From assembly GCF_018991925.1 (NCBI RefSeq), contig NW_024722158.1, forward strand, positions 5,414,813 to 5,478,812: a DNA stretch of 64,000 bases, written 5' to 3'. This stretch comes from Homarus americanus. Taxonomy: Eukaryota > Arthropoda > Malacostraca > Decapoda > Nephropidae. Below the pieces are notes generated by a model. It made no database searches, was not told the DNA's origin, and saw nothing but the letters and a program-made list of their open reading frames with translations. Shown here piece by piece: positions 13,218 through 43,241 of the stretch. Positions within the stretch are counted from its first letter, which is position 1, and every line of letters starts with the position of its first letter. The position numbers and the translations under genes are program-made.

Positions 13218-14344
13218 CCTTGTTGACGTGTGACACAACCACCACTGCCTACCACCACCACCAACCCCTACTGTTACCAACCAGCCAGCCAGCCAACTAC
13301 TACCACCCTCACCACCAACTAGTAGTACCAGTAGTCATATAAACCACAACTACCAGAATTACCAAACCACAATTATCACCACCAACTACTACTATTCACT
13401 CAGTCATCAATCACAATTACCACCACCAACCACTACCACTCACCAGCTACCACCACCAACTATTCAGCAACCCTCCACTCTCGTCAACCAACCTTTACTG
13501 TTCACTGCGTCTCTCAAGCTCTGAATACCAATTCCTGATTGACTGACTGACTGTTCGACTGACTGAGTGACTGACTGAACATATGAATGAATGAGTGAGT
13601 GATTAACTGACAGACTAAAGGATTGGATGACTAACAGACTTACTAAATGACTTGATGACTAACTAATAACTGGTAGACAAGCTGACTGACTGACAAACTA
13701 ACTGACAGAGAACATATTCAAGCAGATTAAATGACTAGTTCTGGCTCATAGTTCTAAGGTATCAAGTCAAATCTTTGTTCATGTTAAGAACCGCCCCAGT
13801 AACTCGTGTTTTGGCGGGCCTGATTCAACATTGTGCCTCCATTTGTATCAAGAATTGTTCCGATTCTTATAATGGTTCTGTGTACACATTAATTCGGTTC
13901 ATGTTCGGGTTTTTTCACTGTCAAGGCCTTAATATAACTGGTTCTTGAGGGTTCTGTTTGTCAAGCTCGGTTCTTCGGTTCTTGGTCTTTCTCACTGGAC
14001 TTTTTCTGGTTCTGTTTTTCAAGGATTTGGTTCTTGGTCAGTCAACACTTTAGTTACTTAGTTCTTCATGGTTCTTTTAGGTAATTGTTCAGCTCTTGTT
14101 TTTTTAGTACAATTATTTCCTAGTTCTTAATGTTTCTCTCACAATGATTCAGTTCGTGGTATTTTACATTTAAAACTAATCAATTCTGTCGTAGTTTTAC
14201 ACTTGTGTATTTAAAGACGACGCGGCGAGGAATTTAGTTGAAGTGATAAAAGTTAAGCTCCGATATTATGAGAAGGATGCCGGGTCGTGTGGCCAAGAGA
14301 CCATCCGCGGCCCGTGCCTCTGACGACAGTCCTTCATCTGAACG

Positions 14345-14385
14345 CTTATTGGTTGTCTGCCGATGACTGTCGACCAATCACAACC
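14345..14385. promoter_or_regulatory. Inverted CCAAT-box pair, possible PDE9A promoter
   Basis: ATTGG at 14348-14352 and CCAAT at 14374-14378 flank a GC-richer segment about 1.1 kb upstream of the PDE9A ATG. The position fits a core promoter with an untranslated first exon, but this is inference. Confidence 0.25.
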
Positions 14386-16407
14386 GCCAGGCCTTGGTAA
14401 AGGTAAATACGATCGATATCCAGTAGGTCAGTAATGAAATGACCAGCCAGGGATGACGGTGTCACCTGAACCAGTTCACACCTATTATGACTCCCCAGCT
14501 GATACAAACGACCAAAAATGGTGTAGTGAACTGTCGCCCTCTAAGATAGGTAATGCATTAGCATGAGTGTAGTGACAATTATTTTTTTTGTTCGTTAATG
14601 AACCCCCAAGATACCTTACATAACTATGTCCTATAGACAAGGCTCAGGGCGGAGGACTCAGGCACCACACCAGTTAGCACAAACAACAAAACGAATCTGC
14701 CTCGGCCCATTGTCTCAGGTGTAGACTTTAGATTAATTCACAGACACATATTCGAAGTCCCATGAAGCTCCATGCCCTCTGAACCCTCAAAATATAAAAT
14801 TGTCAATATCTCAATGAGGCAATTATCGATAAATATGCATAGTACTGTACTAAACAATTACAATTAATACATTTATAGACCCATACCATGTCGAATATAT
14901 TCAGTAATTTACGGCCAGTCAATAAATAAGCCAAAAATAGAGTTATACCCGTCTCAGTGCCCATACATGTAGACGAGAGAGAGAGAGAGAGAGTGTCAAT
15001 TACTGTATATAGATTCAATACTGGTAGATCGAACGGTGATACAGCTGGTAGTACTGGTTGTGAGTGAGCTGATCGATCTCCACAATCTACCAGGAAACGC
15101 CCATTTATCTTGGAGTATTGGAACATCTTTACAGTGTCTTGTTAGGTGTACTGAATTCCACAGAAAGTTGTTTGAAGAGTGTACGGTATTACTAGGCTGT
15201 GTCGTGTAGCTCAGCCAATTGATGTATCTACAGTTGGTACCATGAGTTACAGTAGTGAGTGAGTTATAGTGAGTGACAGTTGATGCCCTGAGTTAGTATT
15301 GAGTGACAGGTTGTGCCATGAGTTACAGTTAGTGCTATGAATTACAGTTTGCACAATGAGTTACAGTAGTGACAGGTTGTTCCAGGAGTTACAGTAGCGA
15401 GTGACAGCACCATAAGTTACAGTAATGAGTGACGCGTTTTTCGAGAGTATCACACAATATTAGCCGATTTTTTTTGTATGAATACTGTATGTTCTTGTAT
15501 CTATAATTGAGTAAACACCTGTACTTGAAAATGCGTCCAATTAGCAGGTGTTTGGGTCTAAGACTTACCGTCTTCTGATAGTGGTATGTGACCAGGTGTA
15601 TAAGACTTGCATCACTTATTGATTTTAATTACTATCTAATGGACATTTATGAAGCCCTGCATCGAACCTTACCGTCTTGTTTGATAGTTATGTAAGTTGT
15701 CACCATCATCATTTTTGTAATTATTTGTATCCATCATTATCATCATTATAATTGTCATTATTTGTCTCATCATCTTCTCCTTAGGATTAACGTGACACAC
15801 ACACAAGGGTTATATGAGTAAAGAGATGAAATGACACTAAATTAAAGGGCAGAAAAGAAGAAGAGAGAGGAGGAGCAGGATGAAGATAACATGAAAGAGG
15901 AGGAAGAGGAGATGGAAGTGGAAAGAGAAGAAGAAGCAGAAGAAAGACATAATGAGGGTCATATCTCCCAGGTGATCCTTACTTGACCTAGCTTATGAGA
16001 CATACCTCACCTCATCATTCTAGCTACCTGCTCCCGGACCTTACCTACCTGGGGGGAGAAGACAAGGATAAAGGGAGGAATGAAGGAAGGAAGTGAGATA
16101 GGATGGGAAGGGGAGAGCATTGGGGGTAGGGAAGGCGAGATGGATGTACTACTGTTGGCCCTTCAAGGAATCTTTTCATCACTGTAAGCTTTGGGTGACA
16201 AAACTGAGGTACACCTATTGTGAGTACTGTAGAGTAATTCCTTGTAACATTACCAGATAACAGACACAGTCAAGCCATCCCTTGAATTAGAAAGGGCTTT
16301 TCAGGCAGGGAAGTGTTACATACATCAGGGGATGCCTACACTGTACTATGATGAAAAAGATCTGATTCACCCACAGGTAATGTTCTGTGACCATTTCTTG
16401 TATTTTG

Positions 16408-16548
16408 TAACACAGCAACAGGTTAATGTTATAACACAGCAACAGGTTAATGTCACAAAACAGCAACAAGTTAATGTCATAACACAGCAACAGGTTCATA
16501 GACTAATACAGCAACAGGTTCATAGATTAACACAGCAAAAGGTTCACA
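16408..16548. repeat. 24-bp tandem array, ~6 copies
   Basis: Copies of aacacagcaacaggtt followed by a variable aatgtcat/catagatt half. Confidence 0.85.
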
Positions 16549-18759
16549 TCAAAGTTAGATCAATATCAACATTTTAATTATCGATATGTCCATTAAATAC
16601 ATGAGAGTATTTATCACAGATAAAAAATTATAATGGAATAATTATATAGTCTTTGGTATAATAATTTTACAAAACATGGCACCTGAATATAACATCTCAA
16701 ATCTACCAAGAAAAAAATAATAATACAGTTAAATACAACATACATATACAGATACATCTGGACTATAGTTTACAGGAGAAACTGACTTATGAAACAAAAG
16801 CTTAATAACCCATAGAAAATAAAACCTTGTTGTGGGGAGAGGAACAAGGCTGACAGGTGTGGCAGAGGTTCTGGTGCAGCTCCAAGGTAAACACAGGTAA
16901 TGACTTTATTAATGAATCACTTGTGGAGAAGATTTGTTAATGTGATGAAACTAAAGACATTTAAAGATAGTTATTATGTTGGGAATGATTATTGCTGTGT
17001 GTTCATGTATAATGGATCCATTTATATAAGAAAGATACAGGTACACCATCTGCTTGAGCTAAATAATAATTGTGTACAGTACATGGAAAGAAAACAATAT
17101 CAAGGAGGAACAACAATAAGAAATATGGACACAATAGCTTATGTAGAAGAGGATCTGGAGATTTTCAGTGACTTGGTAATTAAAGTTCCAGCGTTGAATA
17201 GTCAGGTGTGAGCTGGTAAGAGGCTCGTAGGATGTATTAATAAAAAATAAAAAATAATTAATATACCATCATACCTGAAATGCACTCATACCTCACTCAG
17301 TGCTCAGGATGTGTTTGTGGAGAAGTAAACACTAACTCAATTTGTTATACCACCATATGCAAGTGCTGACAGATTGCCGGCAGTATTATTTCTTACAGTA
17401 ATAGCACTAATAGTAAACATATTGATTACCTCAGGGAGTAGTGACCCTACCTTGCCAGCTAATTGGGTTAGAACAATAAGAAACATCAAGCCTTCAAATT
17501 TACCTAATGGTAACAAGAACACCATGTCATCCAATAATCACAGTTAACCCAAGGTCCCCTGTCAATTACTGCTTCCTCCAATTAAACTCGAAACCACTTT
17601 TGACTTTTTAAAAAAATTCAGTGTTGGCAACCCAACAACAATACCATATGCTGACAGACTCAGATGAATATGACTTAAAATTACACTATTTAATTTCAGT
17701 TTACATTCAGGGAAATAAGGTTTTAAAATTTGGGAATTAAGAATGATACCTTAAGCTCACCAGAGAGATGACTGGGAGAAGTATAAGAGGAAGTGAGAAC
17801 AGTAGAGTAGACACACACAAAATATAACAATGTGATAACTTTCAAGTATATGATGACTTACTTCACGAGAGCAATATACTATAATGTGGGTGTGAGGTCC
17901 CCAAAACAAAATGAATAAACACACAGTGAAATTCAGTGACATTTTTTTTACACCAATGCTTAATGTCCACGCATAACTAAGGTCATATTAATCTATCATA
18001 CTAAATCAGCTTCGAAAAAATGAATGTACAATTCAAATATTTTCACTAAAATATCCTCCATCTACATAATCTTCCATACATTTGTTTAAGCTGCATCATT
18101 TCTTCTAAAGATACCTCTGTCACTCCTCAAAAAATGTATATCAGTAAGTGGCTGGCCTACCTAACCACAAACTACAAAATTTTTGGTTTGCTGCTCAAGT
18201 CAAGAAGAATCAGTTTGTCTTTTTTCTGGACTTATTATGTACACGATCTGTTTAGCATAATGTATGGTTTGTCATACTATATAAAAGGTCAACAATCACT
18301 CTGTTTAAACTTCTGCTCTCGTCACACGCAAGAGGAACTTACTAAAAAAAAGAAGAAGTTTGATGTTAATGTACAGTGCTCTATTTCACATGACAATTTG
18401 ACAGTTTAATGATGAATGAGTTGAATCTACTTACAACAGGCTTTTTGACTATAATTTGTGGAGGTGGACATTAGTGTTAAGACTATACAGTACCTTGACC
18501 TGCAGCATCACAGCCATTACTCTTGCTAAGATGTTACCCAGAGCTGGAGTCTCTTAACCAAGCTAAACTATACAGACTTTCTCAGACTGACTGTTACTGA
18601 GGCTGTGTTGCTGTGGAAGGCTTGAGGCAGTTCACTCAGAATGGGAGAATGAAGAACATCAAGCCATGGTAGACATATTACTGTTGCCTAGTAAAGCAAG
18701 CTGACATTTGTGACTTGTGCTGACAACAAAATCCCTACATACCATTAATAGGTATTTTG

Positions 18760-18830
18760 GTCTATGCATAGCTCAGAGGTAAATAGCACACTTGATAAAT
18801 GCCACTGATACCAGATGTATAAAATTACAT
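18760..18830 (+). repeat. tRNA-like SINE relic (A-box region only)
   Basis: The stretch atagctcagaggtaaatagc resembles a tRNA A-box region (tRGCtcAgtGGtagagc), but no clear B box (GGTTCRAnnCC) follows. Probably a decayed tRNA-derived SINE head. Confidence 0.3.
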
Positions 18831-19689
18831 CTGTTTTTATGATACAACTGAATATGACAAATTGGCATGTACTTCCACCCACTCAACATGGATGACTCTT
18901 TATCAATATCTAGAAAAAATATAGTGAAACTCCTTTTAGTGAAATGTTATATATATGTGACTGATGAAATAATATGAATACTGGTATTTGAAAAAATATA
19001 CATAGATATTTATAGATTAGCTATAAATGTTTCTCCTAGTTGTACTCACACACGAGTAGTAAACACCTATGACCAGAAGCACACATGATAAGATGGTGTA
19101 ATTGGTGCCGAGTCAACTATTTCTTATAAAACTCCATCACAAGCGAAGAGGAGTAGGTGATGACTATTACAGTATACAGTACTTTGATTATGGCATCTTA
19201 AGCTACTGTATTTTTCTTATGTGTATTACACTTCTGTAGATCTTTCTTTCTGTTCCTTTCTGTACCTTTGTAGAGTACATTATACAAACACAATGGTCTT
19301 TCTGTACCTTTGTAGAGTACATTATACAAATACAATGGTCAACAATAACTCTACATCAGGTTTGCAACGTTACAAAATGGCCAACGCTTACTTTCTGTCT
19401 ACAGCTCTCACATAATCTAAATCACCTCTTATAATCTTTAACTAAATTGAATCTCTCTAAATCATTTTACAATCACAGTTATTTTTGTTTTACAACTAGT
19501 CAAAATTATATATATTTTACTACAGGTGTTTGAGATAGACTATACTTATAACACAACCTTCATCGGATTACTGTACAGTATCTCAGAGTATTATTTGACA
19601 GTAATTCATTAGTAACTTCAATTCTTTATCAATACAGTTGTAATATATGTCTACTATAATTCCCTTCTTAATTTATACTATATATACAG

Positions 19690-19861
<172 letters not shown>

Positions 19862-20082
19862 ACACACAGTTACACTTTAACAACCACAGTAGTTCCCTGT
19901 CTGATAAAATGTATATGAGATCACTTAGCCATATATACTGTATATTATACATATCCTTTATATCCCACTATATAAGGCACCTTCTCACAGGGATCTTGTC
20001 TAATATATAACTAATTATTTTTATATTCTTTTGTTCAATACACAATTTCTGTGGATGGTCCTACTTTCTTTATTCTGCTTGA

Positions 20083-20172
20083 TGATCACCTGAAGATTAA
20101 CACCCCTCCACCCCAGCTTATTTCACCTGATGATTAGGTTAGTGTTAGGGGGGCTAATTTTCATATGACCCA
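20083..20172. repeat. Foldback element, family A
   Basis: Starts gatcacctgaagattaacac, then ccccagcttatttcacct. The opposite end is ggggctaattttcatatgac, a degraded inverted copy. About 90 bp, in intergenic DNA. Confidence 0.65.
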
Positions 20173-21993
20173 AAGGCATTACTATCTTGATAAGATGGAT
20201 GATTTTTACTTGCTCAATAACTCTTAAATTTACTATTCTATATAATTCATGAGTTTATTCCTTCCTTCAAGAAACATTAGTTGAGTCCCAATATACCAGA
20301 CCTTGGTAAAAGTTGTTTCAGTAAGGCAGTGATCCTGTCAGAACACCAGCCTGGTAACACAGACACATCACACACACACTGTATTATAACTGTTCTGAAC
20401 TGTATTTTTAAAACCTTCCATAGATTACAAAAAAATAATGTTCTCCTATCTTAATAAGTTTTATATAAACTTTATAAATAAATTAATAATTAATTAGTCA
20501 TCAGTAAATGCCTAAATGATTTTACTAAATTTTAAAAATTTATCTAATTTTCTGAGTCCTTAATTTATCCAATTTTCTACATGCTGCATACACAAAACTA
20601 TGTTAACTCTTGAACCTTAGGTAAATTGCTTCAAACATGGGAATGGTGAATAATATACAATAATACCCCTATGAGTCAGAATCTTCAATCCCCAGAACTT
20701 TCCATTATTAAAAAAAAAAACGAGCATTCTGAGGAATTCTGAGAAAAATCTTGCCGTTCTGGGCATTCGAACAAATTTCTGAGATTGCATCATGCCACTG
20801 ACACATGCTAAGCACATGAGTGGGTAAGCTAAGAGTGCTTGAGCACTATGATTGACTACTACTGCCATGTGACTGCAGGGGGAAGCCTATGATTGACTGA
20901 TGTATCTTGTAGCCTACATCCTCAAACTCTTGCATCATTACCCTCTTAGTTCATTAGCTGCTGCCATTGTACAAGCTTGCTCACTGCTGTTTTTGCATAA
21001 GATCAGTGTTATGCAGTAATGTACATTACTGTACCGGAATGCAATCAGCCAAGAATACTGTTAAAGCAGTGTTGATGTAAAAAAAATTACAGTTACATAT
21101 ACCTGTACTGTACATTCAGTAATCTGAAAGTACCATACATACAATACTGTACATAGCAGTGAACAGTGTATGCCTACTGTAAGCTAGTGTGTAGAGGGTG
21201 TATGTACAGTATACAGTGTGTGTACAATCCCTCCTTCATGGAGGGAGAGGAGAGTGATAGTTAGCAACACCTGCTACAGTAGATGGTACAGGACAAAGGC
21301 AGGCCATCTTGTATCATCATATCACCATTTGGCATGTCTGCATCACAAGCTCAAAACAACAGCATCTGCTGGTGAGTACAGTATACAATTGTATACAGTA
21401 TTTTGTTTATTTACAATATACTGTACAATGTGTACAGTAGTGTTTGCATGAATAAATACAGCTCTGTGTCTGTGACACTGCAGTTAAGCCTCTGTAGCAA
21501 TGGTGTTCCGTGTGAGTTGTGAAGTTTAGATGTAAAAACATTCACCAATGCCAGGAAAAATTCCAGGGATGTGCGATTTTTCCCGGAATAAGATAATTCG
21601 TCTCAATACTCGGAAATTTCTCAAACCAATTGTTTCAGCTAATGGGGAGATTACTGTACAGTACTTATACTAATGCCAACTAAACCAAACTTGATTAGAA
21701 AGACTTTTGGGAGAAAATAATTAAGCTTTTTTGGTTTAGCTTTACATATACAGCTTAATATTAACACCCAAGCTGATGTTCCTGAAACTCACTTCTTCCT
21801 CCATTATCAACACAACTCAAGTTCACTATTAAAACTTTGTCATCATTATCTTTCTCTATTATAACTCAAATTTTGTCTTCACTATCTTCCCTTTATTTTT
21901 ATTAAAATTTTACAGTATTATCACTATCTATATAAATTTCATGCTACAGTCAATAACACTTCCTTTGTTCTTGAAAATACAGTTGCATGAGTA

Positions 21994-22083
21994 TTTTGGT
22001 CACTAGTGTTTCATTACGGAAGGTCACTAGTGATTTGTTTTGGTCACTAGTGTTTCATTACGGAAGGTCACTAGTGATTTGTG
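21994..22083. repeat. Direct duplication of ~45 bp
   Basis: Two copies of a unit containing tttcattacggaaggtcact, each also carrying ggtcactagtg motifs. Recent local duplication. Confidence 0.8.
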
Positions 22084-22408
22084 TTACACTGTTTGCCTAT
22101 CAATGTAATGGAGCAATTTGTTTTACACTATTGACCAGTCGATATAATACTTTAGAGTTACAGACAGTGTGCTGTAGTGTACTTAAAACTATTATTATTA
22201 TTCAGGAATGTAACACAGTGGAGAAAAACGTGAAAAATCTACGCCTTAACAATAACTTCACTTATTAAACACACATCACACACGAATGTTCACTTCAAAC
22301 TTACTCTTTCACATACCAGAGGCGAAGTAAACGAGAACCCGAAAATGTTGCCATACTTGTCAATGAGTGAGAGAATGAGAGGAGGAGGACGTTGCCAGTA
22401 AAACTCAC

Positions 22409-38727
<16,319 letters not shown>

Positions 38728-38778
38728 CGTCTGTCATTATTTACACTGAGTCTTACTGAACACCGAAACCTCCATAAA

Positions 38779-38786
38779 TGACGTAA
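38779..38786. promoter_or_regulatory. CRE-like site upstream of SNX14 ATG
   Basis: TGACGTAA, about 50 bp 5' of the SNX14 start codon. A single-base variant of the CRE palindrome; function inferred from position only. Confidence 0.3.
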
Positions 38787-39573
38787 CAATACCAACTACC
38801 TAATTCAACATTGTTTTGCGAGTTTTGGAAGTACAATTTTTACTTCTGTTTATATTATTATAGTGAAAATTAAGGTTTTATATTATTACTGAAGGAATAG
38901 GGAGAAAATACAATATTCAAGACAAATTATAACAACTACTTTTATCTGCAATAAATATTGCTCATATATTTTTATATTTCGGAAATATAAATAAAAAAAG
39001 GACTTCATACAAAATCTTATGTAATATACACAAACAACAACTGTCTTCAAAACATATTTATATATATTAATTTAGGCTCTTCCTGCTGGTTTTTGCATTT
39101 CAGAAAGTTTGTCCCTTTTTGGTCGCTTACTGTCCTAATCGAAGCCTCGGGTCTCGTGAAATTAATGTTATATAAAAGGTAACGAACAGGATTGCGAACT
39201 CATTTATTTATTCATACAACACAAATGACAATAAACTAAATAATAATCACACTAGAGTCGTTATTTTAGGTTTGATTTGTCTTATTTGCTCTCAGAAAAT
39301 AAATTTAAAAGAAATTCAAATACATAAATAAGTTTAAGAGCTTATTGTCGTTGTAAATTTTCTACATTGGCCGTTTGTGAACGATACACATCATGCGGAT
39401 TATACCGGATACAGATAATGGCACACTTTGTTCAGATATGCATACATATGTTCAGCTTTCCTGTACAAAATAAGTCAAGTATTAATCATGTCATTACAGA
39501 ATATTATCTAGGTATGATTAAAAATTTATCTATAACCTACTGGGCGTTTATTCATGAGCGTTCTTGCAATGGC

Positions 39574-39777
39574 ATGCACTCCACATCATCAGTTAAGAGG
39601 GATCACATGAAGATTAGCCACCCAGCCCATTTTACCTTAAGACTAATAACCTTAATTTTAACAGAATCTAATCCTCCCAGAATCCCAGATATCGTTAAGG
39701 TGTTCAATCCTAAGGTGAAATAAGCTGCGGGGGCTAATCTTCAGGTGATCCCTCTTAACTGATGATGTGGAGTGCAT
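39574..39777. mobile_element. Foldback/MITE, family A, 204 bp with long TIRs
   Basis: The outermost 33 bp (starting atgcactccacatcatcagt and running through gggatcac) are identical in the two inverted arms, and similarity continues through tgaagattagcc and the ttttaccttaag/cttatttcacct blocks. There is no internal ORF. This is the best-preserved family A copy in the window. No target-site duplication is obvious at these edges. Confidence 0.8.
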
Positions 39778-41185
39778 CTAAATGTTTGACTTCACCTAAA
39801 ACAAATATATTTCATATAATAGCAGCCATATAACAATAAAACTCCTACTTAACTAGAGTATATTCATTTGGCCCTGTTAGTTGACAAAATTAAAGTGAAG
39901 AATCTATCCCCTAAAAGATTATCTAAGTTAAATTGATCTGGTGCTTAGATAGTTCCAATGTTATTTTGATGTTACTCTTTTACATAATCATTAACTACAA
40001 CTGAATAATAGATACAAGTAACTTTGACTTACCATCCTGTGAGTTGGTGTTAGGAAGGTCATCCAGTCATATAACTTTCCTTCAACGTGCCTGCTAGCAG
40101 TTGGGTCACTAGTGTTGTGCCTGATCCCTAATCCTTGCTACAATATCTGGCCAGCACAACAGTACCTAAGTTTGTGGTAGCGATGTCCCATTCTGGTTTA
40201 ACCCAACAGCTACCATCAGGTAATCGTGGCTAACCTATGCAAGTGTGGAAAATGATCATTAAACATTATTGATGATGATTTTAGGAACTTCTACTACACT
40301 ACAGACGGCCACAAGGTAAAATTTAGGTAAAATGTGTTAAGATGATCTGGTGTTCATGGTTTCTGTACTGTGAATCATTAACACAACAAACATACAGTAC
40401 AAAGACTCAGATCAGTTTAGTTACGTCTCCAGGCTAAATACGTTTATTAATATTTTCTTCCCATTACTAAATAAATGATGATATTTGACTCATGAACTTA
40501 GTCCAGATATAAATAGAATCTAGTACTAGTGACCGTCTCAACATGAAAATACAGTACAGTTCTCTCATTATTTCTTATAATCATGTGCAATTTTCTCCTA
40601 CGATACCTCTAGTGGCCATGAGGAAGAACATACAATTTCTTTTTATTTTCTATCCTTCATTAACTCTCATGAACCACTTAGCAACCATGAAACATATACC
40701 AATTCTGTTCCTAAGACCATATTACAGTATACTTCCTAAGACTTCTATTATTTTTACACTTCTCAATTTTATGGGTCAAAGAAACACAAAATAAATAAAG
40801 AAAAAGATATGGCAGTGATACAATGTTATATACATCAAAGAAATACTAATACAGACACAACTACACCTATTATTCACTCATACACTCAATAGGTAAAATA
40901 AAAAAAGCAATTCACTCATTATTCATTTATTTTCATAACATCATCTGGTGACAGGACATAAAGATGCATCACTGGTTGTATACATATAAGAACTAATATA
41001 TCAATAACTATCTCTCACATACTATTGTACTTAGTGTGTATAGGGTCAACCACAAGAAGCATCTACTGTAATGTTATAAAATTGGTGATTGATGTAATTT
41101 TTTTTTGGGTAGGTGGGTTGATGTAATCTTTTCGTGTCTTCTCAGATCTTGAGCTTTACATCATTTTAGCTTTATCTTGTGTTCC

Positions 41186-43181
41186 TCACTTCTTCCTCCC
41201 TTTACCCCCAGCTTTACTTCTCCCTTGACCACCACCACCACCAGCTTTACCTCTTCCTTGACCACCACCACCAGCTTTACCTCTTCCTTGACCACCACCA
41301 CCACCAGCTTTACCTCTCCCTCCTCCCAGCCCACCAGCCTTACCCTTACCACCACCACCAGCCTTAGCAGCAGCAGCACCACCACCACCACCTCCCTTCT
41401 TCTTTAGCTTAGGGTTCATCATGCCTTTGCCTAACTTAACACCTCTGTGGTCTGACTTGGTTCTGTGTCGGCCGCCCATCTTCGACCTTCTGCGGAACTT
41501 CTTGCCGCCCTTACGCATGAGGTCCATTCTGAGAGGATTAAAGTCACGGTTAATGTCTGGCCATATATACTACTTGCAACCTCTATATTCAGAACAGGAA
41601 GCCGTATAACGTATCTAATTTCAATCCATCGACCTTTTCTCAAGTTGGTGGGTGGTGAGAAACATTACATGGATGGACAAACAGATGTAGAGGAGAGACA
41701 TAATACCCCCCCCCCCTCCATCTATATACTAAGGGAGGGGCATAAAAATAATACAGTAATAGATAAAGATAAATATAAATACTTACTCGACGTTTTCAGC
41801 GCTGATCTGTTTGTGGATGGCACCTTCAAGATTCAGGTCCGGCTTCTCCATTTTGTCGAGGACCTCCATGTAGCGTTTCTTCTCGGCCTGTCCGTCACCC
41901 GTCGTCTGTTCCTGTTTACGCTTCTTACCCAAACCTTTAGTCTTCTTCTCGTCGGGAAGATTTGGTTGGAACTTGCCCATGGAAGCTGTTGCGTGTCGTG
42001 CATAGTGCATGGCTAACCCAAGCTGAAATATTTTGTGGAAATGTGAATAAATGTGACTTTTCAAACCTAATGCATGTACAGGAGTTAGGGTGAAGTGAAC
42101 ACCATCAATTCTTAGTAACACACACACACACACAATAACTGAGATCTACAACAGTCATCAACTTTCTCTTTCTTTAATTTCACCATCTCATAACATTTTC
42201 TCTTCCTTAATTAAAATGCTTTACCTATTTATAACAGTTACCTATCTTCCCATTCATCAAAACCCACTCACTCCCTCTCCCCAGCTCTCACATTATAACA
42301 ACCACACTTGCAAAACCTAATAACAACCCTACTCACAAAACAACCTAATGACAACCCAACTTACGTCTTTGGTTGAGGCGTATTCGTTACCGGTGACGCC
42401 CACGTTGGGAACCTTCACCTTCTGACTCTTGGCAATGTTTCTCAATCGCTGGAATTCGTTCTTGGCGATATTTTCCTTCTTCATCTCCGCGACCTTGGCA
42501 AACTGGTCCTCGAATGGGTCTCCGTGATCGGGCACTTCCTTCACCCAGTTCTTCTCCTTCTCCGCTTGTATTTTACGATAGCCATACCTGGGTACCCATC
42601 GCTGTCGGGGTAAAACATAAAACATTAACAAACTTCCAATGACTCTGTGGAGAACATTACCACTTAGATCACCTAGATTTCCCTCCCTAGATTATTTCAC
42701 CTGAATATTAACCCCACGTGTATGGAGGTCCCATCTGTGTTGAATAAAATCATCAGGAGTTAGTGTTAAGAAACATTAAAGCTGGTGTCCCCATTGTGAA
42801 GATGTTAGGTAGATATGGCAAGAAATATTCCATCTCTAAGGTACAGTCTCGTTCAAGATTCTTCGAACACTGCTGTAGACAGCTGGCAACTCAAGGCAGT
42901 TTGTTTACTATAGTACGCAGTATAATATAATACGAAACAACAAAACCCAACCATTAAATTAAGCAACGGGGAACGAAGTAACCAATCACCGATCACTTTT
43001 ACATTTCTTCATAATTTTTACTACGTACTATAGTAAACAAACGGCTTTGAGTTGCCAGCTGTCTCCCGCAGTGTTCGAAGAATCTTGAACGAGACTTTTA
43101 TTATTTTTTTTACGGGTATTAGCCCACCCGGACACAGGTCATCGACCCACATCAGGGCCCGGGGGGCGAAAACGTAATAAC

Positions 43182-43241
<60 letters not shown>

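Larger units (their letters stand above)
38728..41185. other. Spacer between SNX14 start and RRS1 end
   Basis: AT-rich. No exon recognised. It contains the family A element at 39574-39777 and the RRS1 3' UTR side. An AATAAA for RRS1 reads on the minus strand at 40931-40926, about 255 bp past its stop. Confidence 0.55.

Noticed and set aside
14268..14364. Short plus-strand frame starting MRRMPGRVAKRPSAAR
   Set aside because: Basic and GC-rich, but only ~32 codons, and it overlaps a CCAAT pair upstream of a minus-strand gene. Composition of a promoter region explains it better.
16900..17211. 103-codon plus-strand frame
   Set aside because: Non-repetitive but with no signal peptide, domain, splice context or recognisable similarity. 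Such lengths are expected by chance in AT-rich spacers. Kept out as unsupported.
39367..39723. 118-codon plus-strand frame
   Set aside because: Much of it lies within the family A foldback element at 39574-39777.
41465..42016. 183-codon plus-strand open frame
   Set aside because: Antisense to RRS1 exons 5 and 6 and the intron between them.
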